DNA of 64,000 nucleotides from Streptomyces sp. CB00316. Lineage in GTDB: Bacteria > Actinomycetota > Actinomycetes > Streptomycetales > Streptomycetaceae. The notes below the pieces were generated by a model. That model searched no databases and was not told the origin of the DNA. It saw only the letters and a list, made by a program, of their open reading frames with translations. Made by a program: the position numbers and the translations under genes. This document shows, piece after piece, positions 28,277 to 41,181 of the stretch. The DNA lies in assembly GCF_001905595.1 (NCBI RefSeq), contig NZ_LIXI01000005.1, positions 62,001 through 126,000 of the forward strand, read 5' to 3'. Within the stretch, counting starts at the first letter, position 1, and each line of letters opens with the position of its first letter.

Positions 28277-30388
28277 TCAGCCGGAGACGCTCGCCCGGCC
28301 GTTCTCGATGTGCCCCATGAGCCGCCGCCGGAAGCCGTCCTCCCCGTCGGCCGTGACGGCGAGGTCGTACCAACCGTGGGCGTCGGCCGCCGAGTGCACG
28401 ACCGTACGGCTGCGGCCCGGCTTGACGGTGACGCGGCGGGTCCAGTCCCGCAGGTCGTCCTCGTCGACATAGCCGAGCGGCCGGACCAGGAAGGTCAGCG
28501 GGCGGCGGCCGGTGTTACGCAGGGTGAGATGCACATCGCGGTCGCGGGTGTCGATGCGGGTGGCGACCTCGGCGCCACCCTGGGCCGGCCCGGCGAACTC
28601 GCGCCGGAAGCCGTTCGGACCGGTGACCGTGAAGCGGTACGCCTCCCCCGTCAGCGGGACGGTCCAGTCCCCCGAACCGCGTACGTCCTTGTGGAGCGGG
28701 GCCGCGAACTCACCGGCGTACGGATAGAGCGTGAAGTGCGCCGAGGACCTGCCGCTGTTCGCCAGCTCCACCCGCAGCGTGCCGTCGGCTCCTCGCCTGG
28801 CCTGGGCGTCCGGCTGGTAGGGCAGCGGGCGCGCCGGGCGGGCGCCGGGCTCCTGCTCGGGGAGGTGCTGGACGGACGGCGGCCTCGGCTGCCAGCGGCC
28901 GCTGAGCGGCGGGATCGCCCCGGGCACCTGGACGGCGGGCTGCCGCCGGGGCCGGGTGAAGTCGAAGGCGGAGGTGAGGTCGCCGGTGACGCGGCGCCGC
29001 CAGTCGCCGATGTTGGGCTCCTTCACCCCGGTCCAGCGCTCCAGGAAGCGGATCACGGAGGTGTGGTCGAAGACCTCGGAGCAGACGTACCCGCCGACGG
29101 TCCACGGCGAGACGACGAGCAGCGGCACCCGGATGCCGAGCCCGGTCGGGCGGCCCTCCCACTGCTCGTCGGTCACCTCGGGGGGTGCGACGGGCGGCGG
29201 TACGTGGTCGAAGAAGCCGTCGTTCTCGTCGTAGTTGATCAGCACGGCGGTGTGGCGCCAGACGTCCGGGTGCTGGCCCAGGGCGTCCAGGATCTTGTAG
29301 ACGATGGTGGCGCTGTGCACCGGCGAGGAGACGCTCGGATGCTCGGAGTCGATCGCCGAGGGCACCAGGTAGGAGACCTCCGGCAGCGTCCCGGCCGCCA
29401 CGTCCTTGGCGAACTCGTCGGCCAGGGTGCCCGTGGGAACCCGGCGCAGCCCCCGCTCGAACAGGCTCCGCTCCTGCTTGGTGAGGGTCGCGACCCCCTC
29501 CTCCAGCAGCCCGAGCAGCCGGGTGCGCTCGGCCTCGGAGGCGCCGCGGACCTTGGCGTAGAAGGCTTCCATGTACGTGGGCCCGCCGGCCTTGGCCAGC
29601 GCCTTGCGGGCGATGGCCTTGAAGGTGGCGTAGAACTCGATCTGGTTGTCGGTGAAGTTCTCCCACTCCGTGTACGTCCGCCAGCTCCGCCCCGCCTTCT
29701 CCAGCCGCTCGGCGTAGGTGGACCACTCGTAACCCGGGTGACTGCCCTCGCTGTACGCGTCGTTGCCGACGGCCCGCTTCCCGTTCGGCTCGAAGCCGGT
29801 CTTGCCGCTCCAGAGGTGGTTGCGGTTGGGGCTGGTGGAGGTGTGGATCGAGGAGTGGTAGGCGTCGCAGACCGTGAAGGTGTCGGCCAGCTCGTAGTGG
29901 AGCGGGATGTCCCGGCGGTCGTAATACGCCATGGTGGCCGCGGTCTTCGCGCTGATCCAGCCGTTCATCCAGCCGCCGCCCCAGGCCTTCGCGCCGCCGT
30001 TCCAGGAGTGGTCGAGGGCGCCGATGTACTGGAGGTCCTTCTTCTGCTCCTCGGCCGCCCCGCGCACGGGGAACGGCAGGACGGTGGCGCCGGAGGGGCC
30101 GGGCTGCTCGAAGACGCTCCCGCCGGTGGGCAGCTCGATGGCGTTGCGGTCGCCGAAGCCGCGTACGCCGCGCAGGGAGCCGAAGTAGTGATCGAAGGAA
30201 CGGTTCTCCTGCATGAGGATCACCACGTGCTTGATGGCTCCGAGCCCTCCGCCCCCGGACCCCGCGTGGGCGGGCTGCGCGGCGATGGCTGCCTGGAGCG
30301 ACGGCGGCAGGAACGATCCGGCCGCGGCGGCGCCGAGCGCGCCCCCGCCGAGGGCGAAGAGCCGCCGCCGTGACATGTCCGTGGTCAA
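28277..30388 (-). CDS. Phosphocholine-specific phospholipase C, Tat-exported
   Basis: The protein has 703 residues. TTG 30388 is preferred because GGGAGG lies 6 bases upstream; ATG 30376 is an alternative. The Tat signal SRRRLFALGGGALGAAAAG is followed by an AHA cleavage region near residue 42. The catalytic domain of the acid phosphatase-like phospholipase C family follows: HVVILMQENRSFDHYFGSLR, HTSTSPNRNHLWSG, NYDENDGFFDHVPPP. Two C-terminal beta domains (DUF756-like, about 480-690) are typical of the bacterial enzymes. It hydrolyses phosphatidylcholine or sphingomyelin outside the cell, releasing phosphocholine. It is a single gene. Phosphate control is common for such enzymes, but I did not find a clear PHO box. 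Confidence 0.93.
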   Translation of the reverse strand: MTTDMSRRRLFALGGGALGAAAAGSFLPPSLQAAIAAQPAHAGSGGGGLGAIKHVVILMQENRSFDHYFGSLRGVRGFGDRNAIELPTGGSVFEQPGPSGATVLPFPVRGAAEEQKKDLQYIGALDHSWNGGAKAWGGGWMNGWISAKTAATMAYYDRRDIPLHYELADTFTVCDAYHSSIHTSTSPNRNHLWSGKTGFEPNGKRAVGNDAYSEGSHPGYEWSTYAERLEKAGRSWRTYTEWENFTDNQIEFYATFKAIARKALAKAGGPTYMEAFYAKVRGASEAERTRLLGLLEEGVATLTKQERSLFERGLRRVPTGTLADEFAKDVAAGTLPEVSYLVPSAIDSEHPSVSSPVHSATIVYKILDALGQHPDVWRHTAVLINYDENDGFFDHVPPPVAPPEVTDEQWEGRPTGLGIRVPLLVVSPWTVGGYVCSEVFDHTSVIRFLERWTGVKEPNIGDWRRRVTGDLTSAFDFTRPRRQPAVQVPGAIPPLSGRWQPRPPSVQHLPEQEPGARPARPLPYQPDAQARRGADGTLRVELANSGRSSAHFTLYPYAGEFAAPLHKDVRGSGDWTVPLTGEAYRFTVTGPNGFRREFAGPAQGGAEVATRIDTRDRDVHLTLRNTGRRPLTFLVRPLGYVDEDDLRDWTRRVTVKPGRSRTVVHSAADAHGWYDLAVTADGEDGFRRRLMGHIENGRASVSG

Positions 30389-30531
30389 AAGAGCCTCCCG
30401 ATTTCGGTGGTCACAGCCGGGAAGCTAGTCAGGTCAGGTGGCGGCGGGAAGGACTGCGCACGGCCCGGTGGTGAACGTCCAAGACGTCGGACGAGAAGTC
30501 CAACCGGCGGTACGGGAACCCCCCGGGAGCC

Positions 30532-30624
30532 CGCCTCCGGCAGGCCCCGGGGGCGTATGACGGCGAAGGCGAGGACGCCCAGGAGGAGAGCGAAGGAGAC
30601 GAGCTCGGCGGTGACGGTGTTCAG
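30532..30624 (-). pseudogene. N-terminal relic of an ArsB/SLC13-like transporter
   Basis: On the minus strand, codons from 30624 read NTVTAELVSFALLLGVLAFA followed by VIRPRGLPEA. This is the start of the first membrane segment of ArsB/NhaD-type transporters as I recall it in Streptomyces. The would-be start codon is CTG and no ribosome site is evident. After GLPEA the frame drifts into a Gly/Pro/Arg-rich stretch unlike a membrane protein. About 30 codons remain, so this is a relic after a deletion. Confidence 0.5.
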
Positions 30625-30805
30625 GGGGTGCTCTCAGGCGGGGTCGGGCGGGGTGGACCGGGAGACGCTCTCGGGCGGGGCGGGGCGGGGCAGGGCGGGG
30701 GCGCCGCCGGGCGGGCTCGACCGGCAGGCTTTCGGACGCGGGGCGCGACCGTGACCGTGGGTACGGGCACAGGCGCCTGCGCGGCCCCTGCCGCACGGCT
30801 GAAGC

Positions 30806-30840
30806 GGCGGTGCGCCCGTCGTGAACACGGGTGCACCGCC
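30806..30840 (-). terminator. gat operon terminator
   Basis: A 14 bp stem with one mismatch (30806-30819 with 30827-30840, GGCGGTGC arm) has a 7-base loop. It lies 24 bases beyond the gatB stop on the minus strand. Confidence 0.72.
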
Positions 30841-30864
30841 CCCTCAGGACGTGATCGGCCGGGA

Positions 30865-32373
30865 TCAGCCCTCGACGCCGAGCTTCTCCAGGATCAGCTC
30901 GCGCACGCGCGCCGCGTCCGCCTGGCCGCGGGTGGCCTTCATGACCGCGCCGACGAGCGCGCCCGCCGCCGCGACCTTGCCGCCGCGGATCTTGTCCGCG
31001 ATGGCCGCGTTGGCCGCGATGGCCTCGTCCACGGCCGTGGACAGCGCGCCCTCGTCCGAGACGACCTTCAGGCCGCGCTTCTCGACGACGGTGTCCGGGT
31101 CGCCCTCGCCCGCGAGGACACCCTCGATGACCTGGCGGGCCAGCTTGTCGTTGAGGTCGCCCTTGGCGACGAGCGCGGCCACCCGGGCGACCTGCTCCGG
31201 GGTGATCGGCAGCTCGTCCAGACCGCGGCCGGTCTCGTTGGCGTTACGGGCCAGCTCGCCCATCCACCACTTGCGTGCCTGGTCCGACGGGGCGCCCGCC
31301 TCGATCGTGGCGACGATCAGGTCGACCGCGCCCGCGTTGAGGATGGACTGCATGTCGTGCTCGGAGACACCCCACTCCTCCTTGAGCCGGGCGCGCCGCA
31401 GCCGGGGCAGCTCGGGGAGGCCCTTGCGGAGCTCCTCGACCCAGTCGCGGGCGGGTGCCACGGGCACCAGGTCCGGCTCGGGGAAGTAGCGGTAGTCCTC
31501 GGCGTTGTCCTTGATGCGGCCGGCCGTGGTGGAGCCGTCCTCCTCGTGGAAGTGCCGGGTCTCCTGCACGATCGTGCCGCCCGAGGACAGCACGGCGGCG
31601 TGCCGCTGGATCTCGAAGCGCGCGGCGCGCTCGACCGAACGCAGCGAGTTCACGTTCTTCGTCTCGGAGCGCGTACCGAACGCCTCGCGGCCGTGCGGGC
31701 GCAGCGACAGGTTCACGTCGCAGCGCATCTGGCCCATCTCCATGCGCGCCTCGGAGACGCCGAGGGCCTTGATCAGCTCGCGGAGCTCGGCGACGTACGC
31801 CTTGGCGACCTCGGGAGCGCGGGATCCGGCTCCCTCGATCGGCTTGGTGACGATCTCGATGAGCGGGATGCCGGCCCGGTTGTAGTCGAGCAGGGAGTGG
31901 GACGCGCCGTGGATACGGCCGGTGGCGCCGCCGACATGCGTCGACTTGCCGGTGTCCTCCTCCATGTGGGCGCGCTCGATCTGCACCCGGAAGATCTCCC
32001 CGTCCTCCAGTTGGACGTCCAGATAGCCGTCGAAGGCGATCGGCTCGTCGTACTGGGAGGTCTGGAAGTTCTTCGGCATGTCCGGATAGAAGTAGTTCTT
32101 CCGGGCGAAGCGGCACCACTCGGCGATCTCGCAGTTGAGCGCGAGGCCGATCTTGATGGCCGATTCCACACCGATCTCGTTGACGACCGGCAGCGCGCCG
32201 GGCAGCCCGAGGCAGACCGGACAGGTCTGGGAGTTGGCGTCCTGCTTCAGCTCCGTGGAGCAGCCGCAGAACATCTTGGTCTTCGTTCCGAGTTCGACAT
32301 GGACTTCGAGGCCCATGACGGGGTCGTAGGACGCGAGCGCGTCCTCGTACGACACCAGGTCGGTGACAGTCAC
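30865..32373 (-). CDS. gatB: Aspartyl/glutamyl-tRNA amidotransferase subunit B
   Basis: The tRNA-binding and kinase subunit of GatCAB. It activates Glu-tRNA(Gln) or Asp-tRNA(Asn) for amidation with ammonia made by GatA. The protein has 502 residues from GTG 32373, with GAGAGGGAAAG upstream. The cradle domain starts with [20 protein letters not shown], and a zinc-type Cys set (FCGCSTE, then CPVCLGLPG) is present. The C-terminal YqeY-like tail (about 430-502) binds tRNA. Last gene of gatC-gatA-small membrane protein-gatB. Confidence 0.96.
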   Translation of the reverse strand: MTVTDLVSYEDALASYDPVMGLEVHVELGTKTKMFCGCSTELKQDANSQTCPVCLGLPGALPVVNEIGVESAIKIGLALNCEIAEWCRFARKNYFYPDMPKNFQTSQYDEPIAFDGYLDVQLEDGEIFRVQIERAHMEEDTGKSTHVGGATGRIHGASHSLLDYNRAGIPLIEIVTKPIEGAGSRAPEVAKAYVAELRELIKALGVSEARMEMGQMRCDVNLSLRPHGREAFGTRSETKNVNSLRSVERAARFEIQRHAAVLSSGGTIVQETRHFHEEDGSTTAGRIKDNAEDYRYFPEPDLVPVAPARDWVEELRKGLPELPRLRRARLKEEWGVSEHDMQSILNAGAVDLIVATIEAGAPSDQARKWWMGELARNANETGRGLDELPITPEQVARVAALVAKGDLNDKLARQVIEGVLAGEGDPDTVVEKRGLKVVSDEGALSTAVDEAIAANAAIADKIRGGKVAAAGALVGAVMKATRGQADAARVRELILEKLGVEG

Positions 32374-32389
32374 GGTGAAACTTTCCCTC

Positions 32390-32632
32390 TCAGCCCAGCA
32401 GGACGTCGTCGTCGCCGAGACGCTTCAGTTCGCGATAGAGGATCGCGAGTCCGGTGACGATGGCGGCCGCGGAGACGGCCGCATCGACGAGGCGCAGCAC
32501 GTCGTGGTCGTTGCGGGCGAGCTTCGCCTGCTTGGCGACGGTGATCGCGCCGAACGCGGTACTGCCGAGCGAGATGTAGAGCCCGGTCTTGGACTTCTTG
32601 AAGTTACTGGCCTTCTTTGCCATGGCACTCAC
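32390..32632 (-). CDS. Small membrane-associated protein between gatA and gatB
   Basis: The protein has 80 residues from GTG 32632. Its start overlaps the gatA stop (GTGA), and GAGGAGG lies 12 bases upstream inside gatA, so translation is coupled to gatA. A basic N-terminus ([13 protein letters not shown]) is followed by two moderately hydrophobic segments, about residues 18-32 and 48-66 ([18 protein letters not shown]). The gatB start lies 16 bases downstream. I do not know a function. Its place inside the amidotransferase operon suggests constant co-expression rather than a proven role in tRNA amidation. Confidence 0.8.
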   Translation of the reverse strand: MSAMAKKASNFKKSKTGLYISLGSTAFGAITVAKQAKLARNDHDVLRLVDAAVSAAAIVTGLAILYRELKRLGDDDVLLG

Positions 32633-34131
32633 AGCGACGGAGCCTCCTCGAGCAGCGGGTGCCCCCACTTTTCCACGAAGGCGGCCTCGACGGCGGCTCC
32701 GACCTTGTAGAGCCGGTCGTCCTTCATGGCGGGGGCGATGATCTGCAGTCCGACCGGCAGACCGTCCTCCGGGGCCAGGCCGCAGGGGAGCGACATGGCC
32801 GAGTTGCCTGCCAGGTTGGTGGGGATGGTGCACAGGTCCGCGAGGTACATCGCCATCGGGTCGTCGGCGCGCTCGCCGATCGGGAAGGCGGTGGTCGGGG
32901 TCGTCGGGGAGACGATCACGTCGACCTGCTCGAAGGCCTTCTCGAAGTCCTGGGTGATGAGGGTGCGGACCTTCTGGGCCGAGCCGTAGTACGCGTCGTA
33001 GTAGCCGGAGCTGAGCGCGTACGTGCCCAGGATGATGCGCCGCTTGACCTCGTCGCCGAAGCCGGCCTCGCGGGTGAGCGCGGTGACCTCCTCGGCCGAC
33101 TTCGTGCCGTCGTCACCGACCCGCAGGCCGTAGCGCATGGCGTCGAAGCGGGCCAGGTTGGAGGAGCACTCGGAGGGCGCGATCAGGTAGTACGCGGAGA
33201 GCGCCAGGTCGAAGGACGGGCAGTCCAGCTCGACGACGTCCGCGCCGAGCGACTTCAGCAGCTCGACCGACTCGTCGAAGCGCTGGAGGACACCGGCCTG
33301 GTAGCCCTCGCCGCGGAACTGCTTGACGACACCGACGCGCATGCCCTGGACGGAGCCGTTGCGGGCGGCCTCGACGACCAGCGGGACCGGGGCGTCGATG
33401 GAGGTCGAGTCCAGCGGGTCGTGCCCGGCGATGGCCTCGTGCAGCAGGGCCGCGTCCAGGACCGTACGGGCGCAGGGCCCGCCCTGGTCGAGGGAGGACG
33501 AGAAGGCGACCATGCCGTAGCGGGAGACGCCGCCGTAGGTGGGCTTGACGCCGACCGTGCCGGTGACGGCGGCGGGCTGGCGGATGGAGCCGCCGGTGTC
33601 CGTGCCGATGGCGAGCGGGGCCTCGTAGGAGGCGAGGGCGGCGGAGGAGCCGCCGCCGGAGCCACCGGGGATGCGGGTGAGGTCCCACGGGTTGCCGGTG
33701 GGGCCGTAGGCGCTGTTCTCGGTGGAGGACCCCATGGCGAACTCGTCCATGTTGGTCTTGCCGAGGATGACGACGTCGGCGGCGCGCAGCTTCCGCGTGA
33801 GCGTGGCGTCGTACGGCGGGACCCAGCCCTCGAGGATCTTGGAACCGACGGTGGTCGGCATGTCCTTGGTGGTGAAGATGTCCTTCAGCGCGAGCGGGAC
33901 GCCGGCCAGCGGGCCGAGCTTCTCGCCCGCCTCGCGCTTGGCGTCCACGGCACGGGCCTGGGCGAGGGCGCCCTCGCGGTCGATGTGCAGGAAGGCGTGG
34001 ACCTTCTCGTCGACCGCGTCGATCCGGGCCAGGTGGGCCTCGGTGACCTCGACCGCCGTGAGCTCGCCGGAGGCGATCTTCGCGGCGATCTCGGCCGCGG
34101 TGAGCTTGATGATGGTGCTGTTGTCCGTCAT
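32629..34131 (-). CDS. gatA: Aspartyl/glutamyl-tRNA amidotransferase subunit A
   Basis: The amidase subunit that releases ammonia from glutamine for GatB. The protein has 500 residues from ATG 34131. The amidase-signature Ser-cisSer-Lys triad is present: Lys in [12 protein letters not shown], the Gly/Ser-rich loop [13 protein letters not shown], and the nucleophile Ser in [12 protein letters not shown]. Its start is 5 bases after gatC and its stop overlaps the following small gene. Confidence 0.97.
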   Translation of the reverse strand: MTDNSTIIKLTAAEIAAKIASGELTAVEVTEAHLARIDAVDEKVHAFLHIDREGALAQARAVDAKREAGEKLGPLAGVPLALKDIFTTKDMPTTVGSKILEGWVPPYDATLTRKLRAADVVILGKTNMDEFAMGSSTENSAYGPTGNPWDLTRIPGGSGGGSSAALASYEAPLAIGTDTGGSIRQPAAVTGTVGVKPTYGGVSRYGMVAFSSSLDQGGPCARTVLDAALLHEAIAGHDPLDSTSIDAPVPLVVEAARNGSVQGMRVGVVKQFRGEGYQAGVLQRFDESVELLKSLGADVVELDCPSFDLALSAYYLIAPSECSSNLARFDAMRYGLRVGDDGTKSAEEVTALTREAGFGDEVKRRIILGTYALSSGYYDAYYGSAQKVRTLITQDFEKAFEQVDVIVSPTTPTTAFPIGERADDPMAMYLADLCTIPTNLAGNSAMSLPCGLAPEDGLPVGLQIIAPAMKDDRLYKVGAAVEAAFVEKWGHPLLEEAPSL

Positions 34132-34136
34132 GGCGG

Positions 34137-34433
34137 TTAGTCCTCCCCCAGGATCTGCGGCACCTTGAAACGCTGCTGCTCCTGGGCCGGGGCGCCGGAG
34201 AGCGCCTGCGCGGGGGTGAGCGACGGACGGACCTCGTCCGCGCGCATGACGTTGGTCAGCGGCAGCGGGTGGGAGGTCGGCGGTACGTCTTGGTCGGCGA
34301 CCTCGGAGACGCGGGCGACCGCGCCGATGATGTCGTCGAGCTGACCGGCGAAGTGATCGAGCTCTTCGCCCTTCAGCTCCAGACGCGCCAGCCGGGCGAG
34401 GTGGGCGACCTCCTCGCGCGTGATGCCAGGCAT
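34137..34433 (-). CDS. gatC: Aspartyl/glutamyl-tRNA amidotransferase subunit C
   Basis: The small belt-like subunit (98 residues from ATG 34433) that wraps around GatA and GatB. The signature [20 protein letters not shown] lies at residues 6-25, with KVPQILGED at the C-terminus. First gene of the gat operon, 114 bases after the rmdB-like stop. Confidence 0.96.
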   Translation of the reverse strand: MPGITREEVAHLARLARLELKGEELDHFAGQLDDIIGAVARVSEVADQDVPPTSHPLPLTNVMRADEVRPSLTPAQALSGAPAQEQQRFKVPQILGED

Positions 34434-34487
34434 GCAGCGATCCTCAGGGGTTGGTGTGTGGTTTTGGCCCCAATCCTATGGGGTCCG

Positions 34488-34539
34488 CCCGGGCCGGGTA
34501 CCCCACCCCGATCGGCCCACCCCTTTTGCCCGGCCCGGG
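34488..34539 (-). terminator. Possible hairpin between the rmdB-like gene and gatC
   Basis: CCCGGGCCGGG (34488-34498) and CCCGGCCCGGG (34529-34539) can pair as an 11 bp stem with a 30-base loop, just after the rmdB-like stop on the minus strand. The loop is long, so a terminator role is uncertain. Confidence 0.35.
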
Positions 34540-34547
34540 GCCGTGCC

Positions 34548-36698
34548 TCAGGTCGTCGCCGGGCCCGAGACCGTACGTCCCTGGGGATGCTGCTCGGCGT
34601 CCGGCTTGCCGTTCGCCGCGGCGGCCGCCGCCTGGGCCTCCAGCTCCGCGGGGCGGCGCCAGCCGTGGAGGCCGCGCGCCCATAGCCAGGCCGTCGTCTC
34701 CTGGGGCGGCATCGCGGCCGCCACCAGCCAGCCCTGCACCGCGTCGCACCGCAGGTCCCGGAGCCGTTCCCAGGTCTCGTCGTCCTCGACGCCCTCGGCG
34801 ACGACGACCAGGCCGAGCGAGTGGGCCAGGTCGATCGTGCAGCGGACGATCTCCGCGTCCTCGTGGTCGACGGCGAGCCGGGCCACGAAGGACCGGTCGA
34901 TCTTCAGCTCGCTCACCGGCAGCCTGCGCAGGTGGACGAGGGAGGAGTAGCCGGTGCCGAAGTCGTCCAGCGACATCTTCACGCCGTGCGCCGTCAGCCC
35001 GGCCAGGGTGTCGGCGGCCCGCTGCGGGTCCTCCAGCAGCACATGCTCGGTGATCTCCAGCTGGAGCGCCGAGGCCGGGACGCCGTGCCGGGCGAGGCGG
35101 GCGGCGACCCCGCCCGCGAAGCCGGGGGTGTGCACGTCGCGCGGGGAGACGTTGACCGCGACCGGCACGAACAGGCCCTGGGCCCGCCACCGGGCGACCT
35201 GCGCCAGCGCCGTCTCCAGGACGTACTCGGTGAGATGGGGCATCAGCCCCGAGGACTCCGCGATGGCGATGAACTCGTCCGGGGGGACCCGGCCGCGCTC
35301 CGGGTGCACCCAGCGCACCAGCGCCTCCAGGCCGGCCACCTGCCCGTCGAAGCGGACCTTGGGCTGGTAGTGCAGCTCGACGTCGCCCGCGTCCAGCGCC
35401 CGGCGCAGATCGCCCAGGAGCCCGAGCCTGTCGGGGGTGTTGCTGTCCCGCTTCGACTCGTAGACCTCCACGCCCGTCCGGTCGCGCTTGGCCTGGTACA
35501 TCGCGACGTCCGCGCGGCGCAGCAGCCCCTCGGCGTCCAGCGCGTGGTCCGGGTAGACGGCCACCCCCGCGCTGGCCTCCAGCACGAGGACCAGCCCGTC
35601 CAGGTCGAGCGGTGAGGACAGCTCGGCGACCAGGTGGCGGGCGACCCGCTGGGCGCTGGTGGTCGAGTCGGCCTGCGGCAGGAGTACGGCGAACTCGTCG
35701 CCGCCGAGTCGGGCCGCCTCCGCCCCGGCCGGCAGGGCCAGGCGCAGGCGTTCCGCTATCTGGAGCAGCAGCCGGTCACCGGCGAGGTGGCCGAGGGTGT
35801 CGTTGACCGCGCGGAAGCGGTCCAGGTCGATCAGGACCAGCGCCGACCTGGTGCCCACGCTCTCGGCGTCCTCCAGCGCCGACCAGGTCCGCTCCAGCAG
35901 CCACTGGCGGTTGGGCAGCCCGGTCAGCGGGTCGCGCAGCTGCTCCTCGGCGCGGGCGCGGGCGATCCAGAGCGTGGAGTCCAGGGCGATCAGCGGGACC
36001 GCGAAGAGCGGCAGCACGACGGGCATGGACATCGCGACGACGCAGATCAGCGGGGCGAGGCCGAGCAGGGCCACGGCGACGAGCCCCTGGCGCAGCAGGG
36101 CGGTGCGGGCGATGGTCGGCAGCCCGCCGTTCTGGGGCGCCCCGGCGTACCACAGCAGGACCCGGGTGACGAGCAGATACGTCGACGCCGTCAGGAGCAG
36201 TTCGGGTACGGCGGCGATGCCCCAGTCGAGTGGCAGCCAGGGCCTCTCCACCGTCGGCACCTCGCCGAAGGCGGCCAGCACGAGCGCCGCCGCCGCGATG
36301 CCGAGGATGTCCACCGCGCCGTGCAGGAGCCCCTGCCACCAGCGGTGTCTGCGGGCGCTCCCGACGAGGACCACGACGACCAGGCTGACCAGACCCGCGG
36401 GCAGCCAGCCGTAGAGCAGCAGCACGGCCAGGGTGAGGGCGGCTCCGGAGCCGGTCCCGCCCCACCAGCGGTCGCGGCCGAGCGCGACCAGGTGGCCGAC
36501 GATGATCCCGGTGAGCACGGCGATCGACCAGCCCACGGTGCCGTCCGGGAAGAGGGCGTGGCCGTCCTGCACGGTCCGGTAGAAACCGGTCGCCAGCACT
36601 AACGCGGCGATCCCGATGGCGGCGGCGCCCACGGGGGACGTGAGGCCGACGAAACCATGCAGCCGCGACACCGGGGCGGCGCTCTCGGTCGGTTTCAT
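34548..36698 (-). CDS. rmdB: RmdB-like membrane protein with GGDEF and EAL domains
   Basis: The protein has 716 residues from ATG 36698, with GAGAGGGACGGA adjacent. The first 270 residues hold about seven membrane segments. No PAS domain is seen. The GGDEF motif is intact ([11 protein letters not shown], about residue 331), and so are the EAL determinants: LEALVRW (about 457), ITEH, LDDFGTGYSSLVHLR, KIDRSF and VVAEGVE. Phosphodiesterase activity against cyclic di-GMP is therefore expected. RmdB is a known phosphodiesterase for morphological differentiation in Streptomyces, and its place between gat and lig fits my recall of that locus. The symbol is given on architecture and synteny. Confidence 0.82.
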   Translation of the reverse strand: MKPTESAAPVSRLHGFVGLTSPVGAAAIGIAALVLATGFYRTVQDGHALFPDGTVGWSIAVLTGIIVGHLVALGRDRWWGGTGSGAALTLAVLLLYGWLPAGLVSLVVVVLVGSARRHRWWQGLLHGAVDILGIAAAALVLAAFGEVPTVERPWLPLDWGIAAVPELLLTASTYLLVTRVLLWYAGAPQNGGLPTIARTALLRQGLVAVALLGLAPLICVVAMSMPVVLPLFAVPLIALDSTLWIARARAEEQLRDPLTGLPNRQWLLERTWSALEDAESVGTRSALVLIDLDRFRAVNDTLGHLAGDRLLLQIAERLRLALPAGAEAARLGGDEFAVLLPQADSTTSAQRVARHLVAELSSPLDLDGLVLVLEASAGVAVYPDHALDAEGLLRRADVAMYQAKRDRTGVEVYESKRDSNTPDRLGLLGDLRRALDAGDVELHYQPKVRFDGQVAGLEALVRWVHPERGRVPPDEFIAIAESSGLMPHLTEYVLETALAQVARWRAQGLFVPVAVNVSPRDVHTPGFAGGVAARLARHGVPASALQLEITEHVLLEDPQRAADTLAGLTAHGVKMSLDDFGTGYSSLVHLRRLPVSELKIDRSFVARLAVDHEDAEIVRCTIDLAHSLGLVVVAEGVEDDETWERLRDLRCDAVQGWLVAAAMPPQETTAWLWARGLHGWRRPAELEAQAAAAAANGKPDAEQHPQGRTVSGPATT

Positions 36699-37064
36699 TC
36701 CGTCCCTCTCACAGCCGGCGGTGCCGAAGTCCCTCGGTGGCCCCCGCTCCCTTGCTCGCACGGCCCCGGACGGGCGGCCGGTGCACGGCAGGCGCTACCC
36801 CTCAACAGTAGGCCGCGAAAGGCTTACAGGGGCAGCGCTCTACAGCTCTCGCCGAAGGCGAACCGACGACCCGTCACCATCTGCTATGCGCCGAACGGGT
36901 GACGTCGGTGGGCCGTTCGGGGTCCGGCCGGCCCTTCTTCGCCCCTCTGCCCCGTTTCTTCCCCATCCGGGGCGCGCCACGCCGGGGCCGCGTCTCGAAG
37001 TCGTCTCGATCCGGCGAACACCAGGATGTCCGGGAGTGGCGGGCGCGTCGCCGGGGCGGGCGGT
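36699..37064. other. 366 bp intergenic region between ligA and the rmdB-like gene
   Basis: No gene is supported. A 30-codon minus-strand frame of Lys/Arg-rich residues (MGKKRGRGAKKG) is present near 36875-36965, but it has no ribosome site. A short stem CGAACGG/CCGTTCG (about 36893-36920) might serve ligA termination. The rmdB-like promoter must lie in the left part. Confidence 0.4.
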
Positions 37065-40381
<3,317 letters not shown>

Positions 40382-40426
40382 GCGGGAAGCCTACGGTCCC
40401 GGGTGGGGCACCCGCGCGGCCGGGCT

Positions 40427-41116
40427 TCAGCGACCCGGGCGGACGGTGAGGTCGTTCACCTCGGCGTCGCGCGGCAGGTCGATCGCCATGAGGATCGTGG
40501 TGGCCACCGACTCGGGGTCGATCCAACGGGTGGCGTCGTACTCCTTGCCCTCCTGCTGGTGCACCTTGGCCTGCATGGGGCTGGCAGTGCGCCCGGGGTA
40601 GACGGTGGTGACCCGCACCCCGTTGCCGTGCTCCTCGTGGCGCAGCGAGTCGGCGAGCGCCTTCAGGCCGTGCTTGCTCGCGGCGTAAGCGCTCCAGCCG
40701 GCATGGGCGTTGAGTCCTGCGCCGGAGTTCACGAACAGGACGTGGCCCTGGGCGGCGCGGAGCTGCGGGATGAGGAGACGGGTGATCTCGGCGGGGGCGA
40801 CGAGGTTGGCGTTGAGCTGGAAGTGCCAGGCCTTGGGGGTGAGCTCGCCGACCGTGCCGAGCTCGACGACACCCGCGATGTGCAGCAGGGTGTCGATCCG
40901 CTCGGGCATGGGCTGCTGGCCGAACGCCCAGGAGAGCCGGTCGGGGTTGCCGAGGTCGCCGACGAGGGTCCGCGCGCCCGGATAGCGGTCGGCGAACTCC
41001 TTGGCGCGGCCGGCGTCACGGGCGAGGAGGACGAGGTCGTCGCCGCGCTCCAGGAGGCGGCGGGCGACAGCGGCCCCGATGCCGGAACCGGCGCCGGTGA
41101 TGAGGTGGGTAGGCAT
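40427..41116 (-). CDS. Short-chain dehydrogenase/reductase
   Basis: The protein has 229 residues from ATG 41116. It has the classical SDR fold: cofactor motif TGAGSGIGAAVARRL at the N-terminus, catalytic Ser in FVNSGAG, and Tyr-Lys in YAASKHGLKALADSL. The motif arrangement suggests NADP preference, since basic residues follow the glycine motif. Substrate unknown. Directly upstream is the truncated LOG-like stub, so the native promoter context may have been altered by that deletion. Confidence 0.9.
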   Translation of the reverse strand: MPTHLITGAGSGIGAAVARRLLERGDDLVLLARDAGRAKEFADRYPGARTLVGDLGNPDRLSWAFGQQPMPERIDTLLHIAGVVELGTVGELTPKAWHFQLNANLVAPAEITRLLIPQLRAAQGHVLFVNSGAGLNAHAGWSAYAASKHGLKALADSLRHEEHGNGVRVTTVYPGRTASPMQAKVHQQEGKEYDATRWIDPESVATTILMAIDLPRDAEVNDLTVRPGR

Positions 41117-41181
41117 GGGGCGATCCTAGGCGGATGCCTGATCGCTGGAGACCCGCGAACCTGGGCGAAGGCCTGATCACT

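Noticed and set aside
30628..32457. 609-codon plus-strand frame over gatB
   Set aside because: Antisense of gatB, shadow composition.
36874..36964. 30-codon Lys/Arg-rich frame (MGKKRGRGAKKG start) on the minus strand
   Set aside because: No ribosome site, no known family, and the longer frame containing it is a shadow of ligA. It might be real but cannot be supported.
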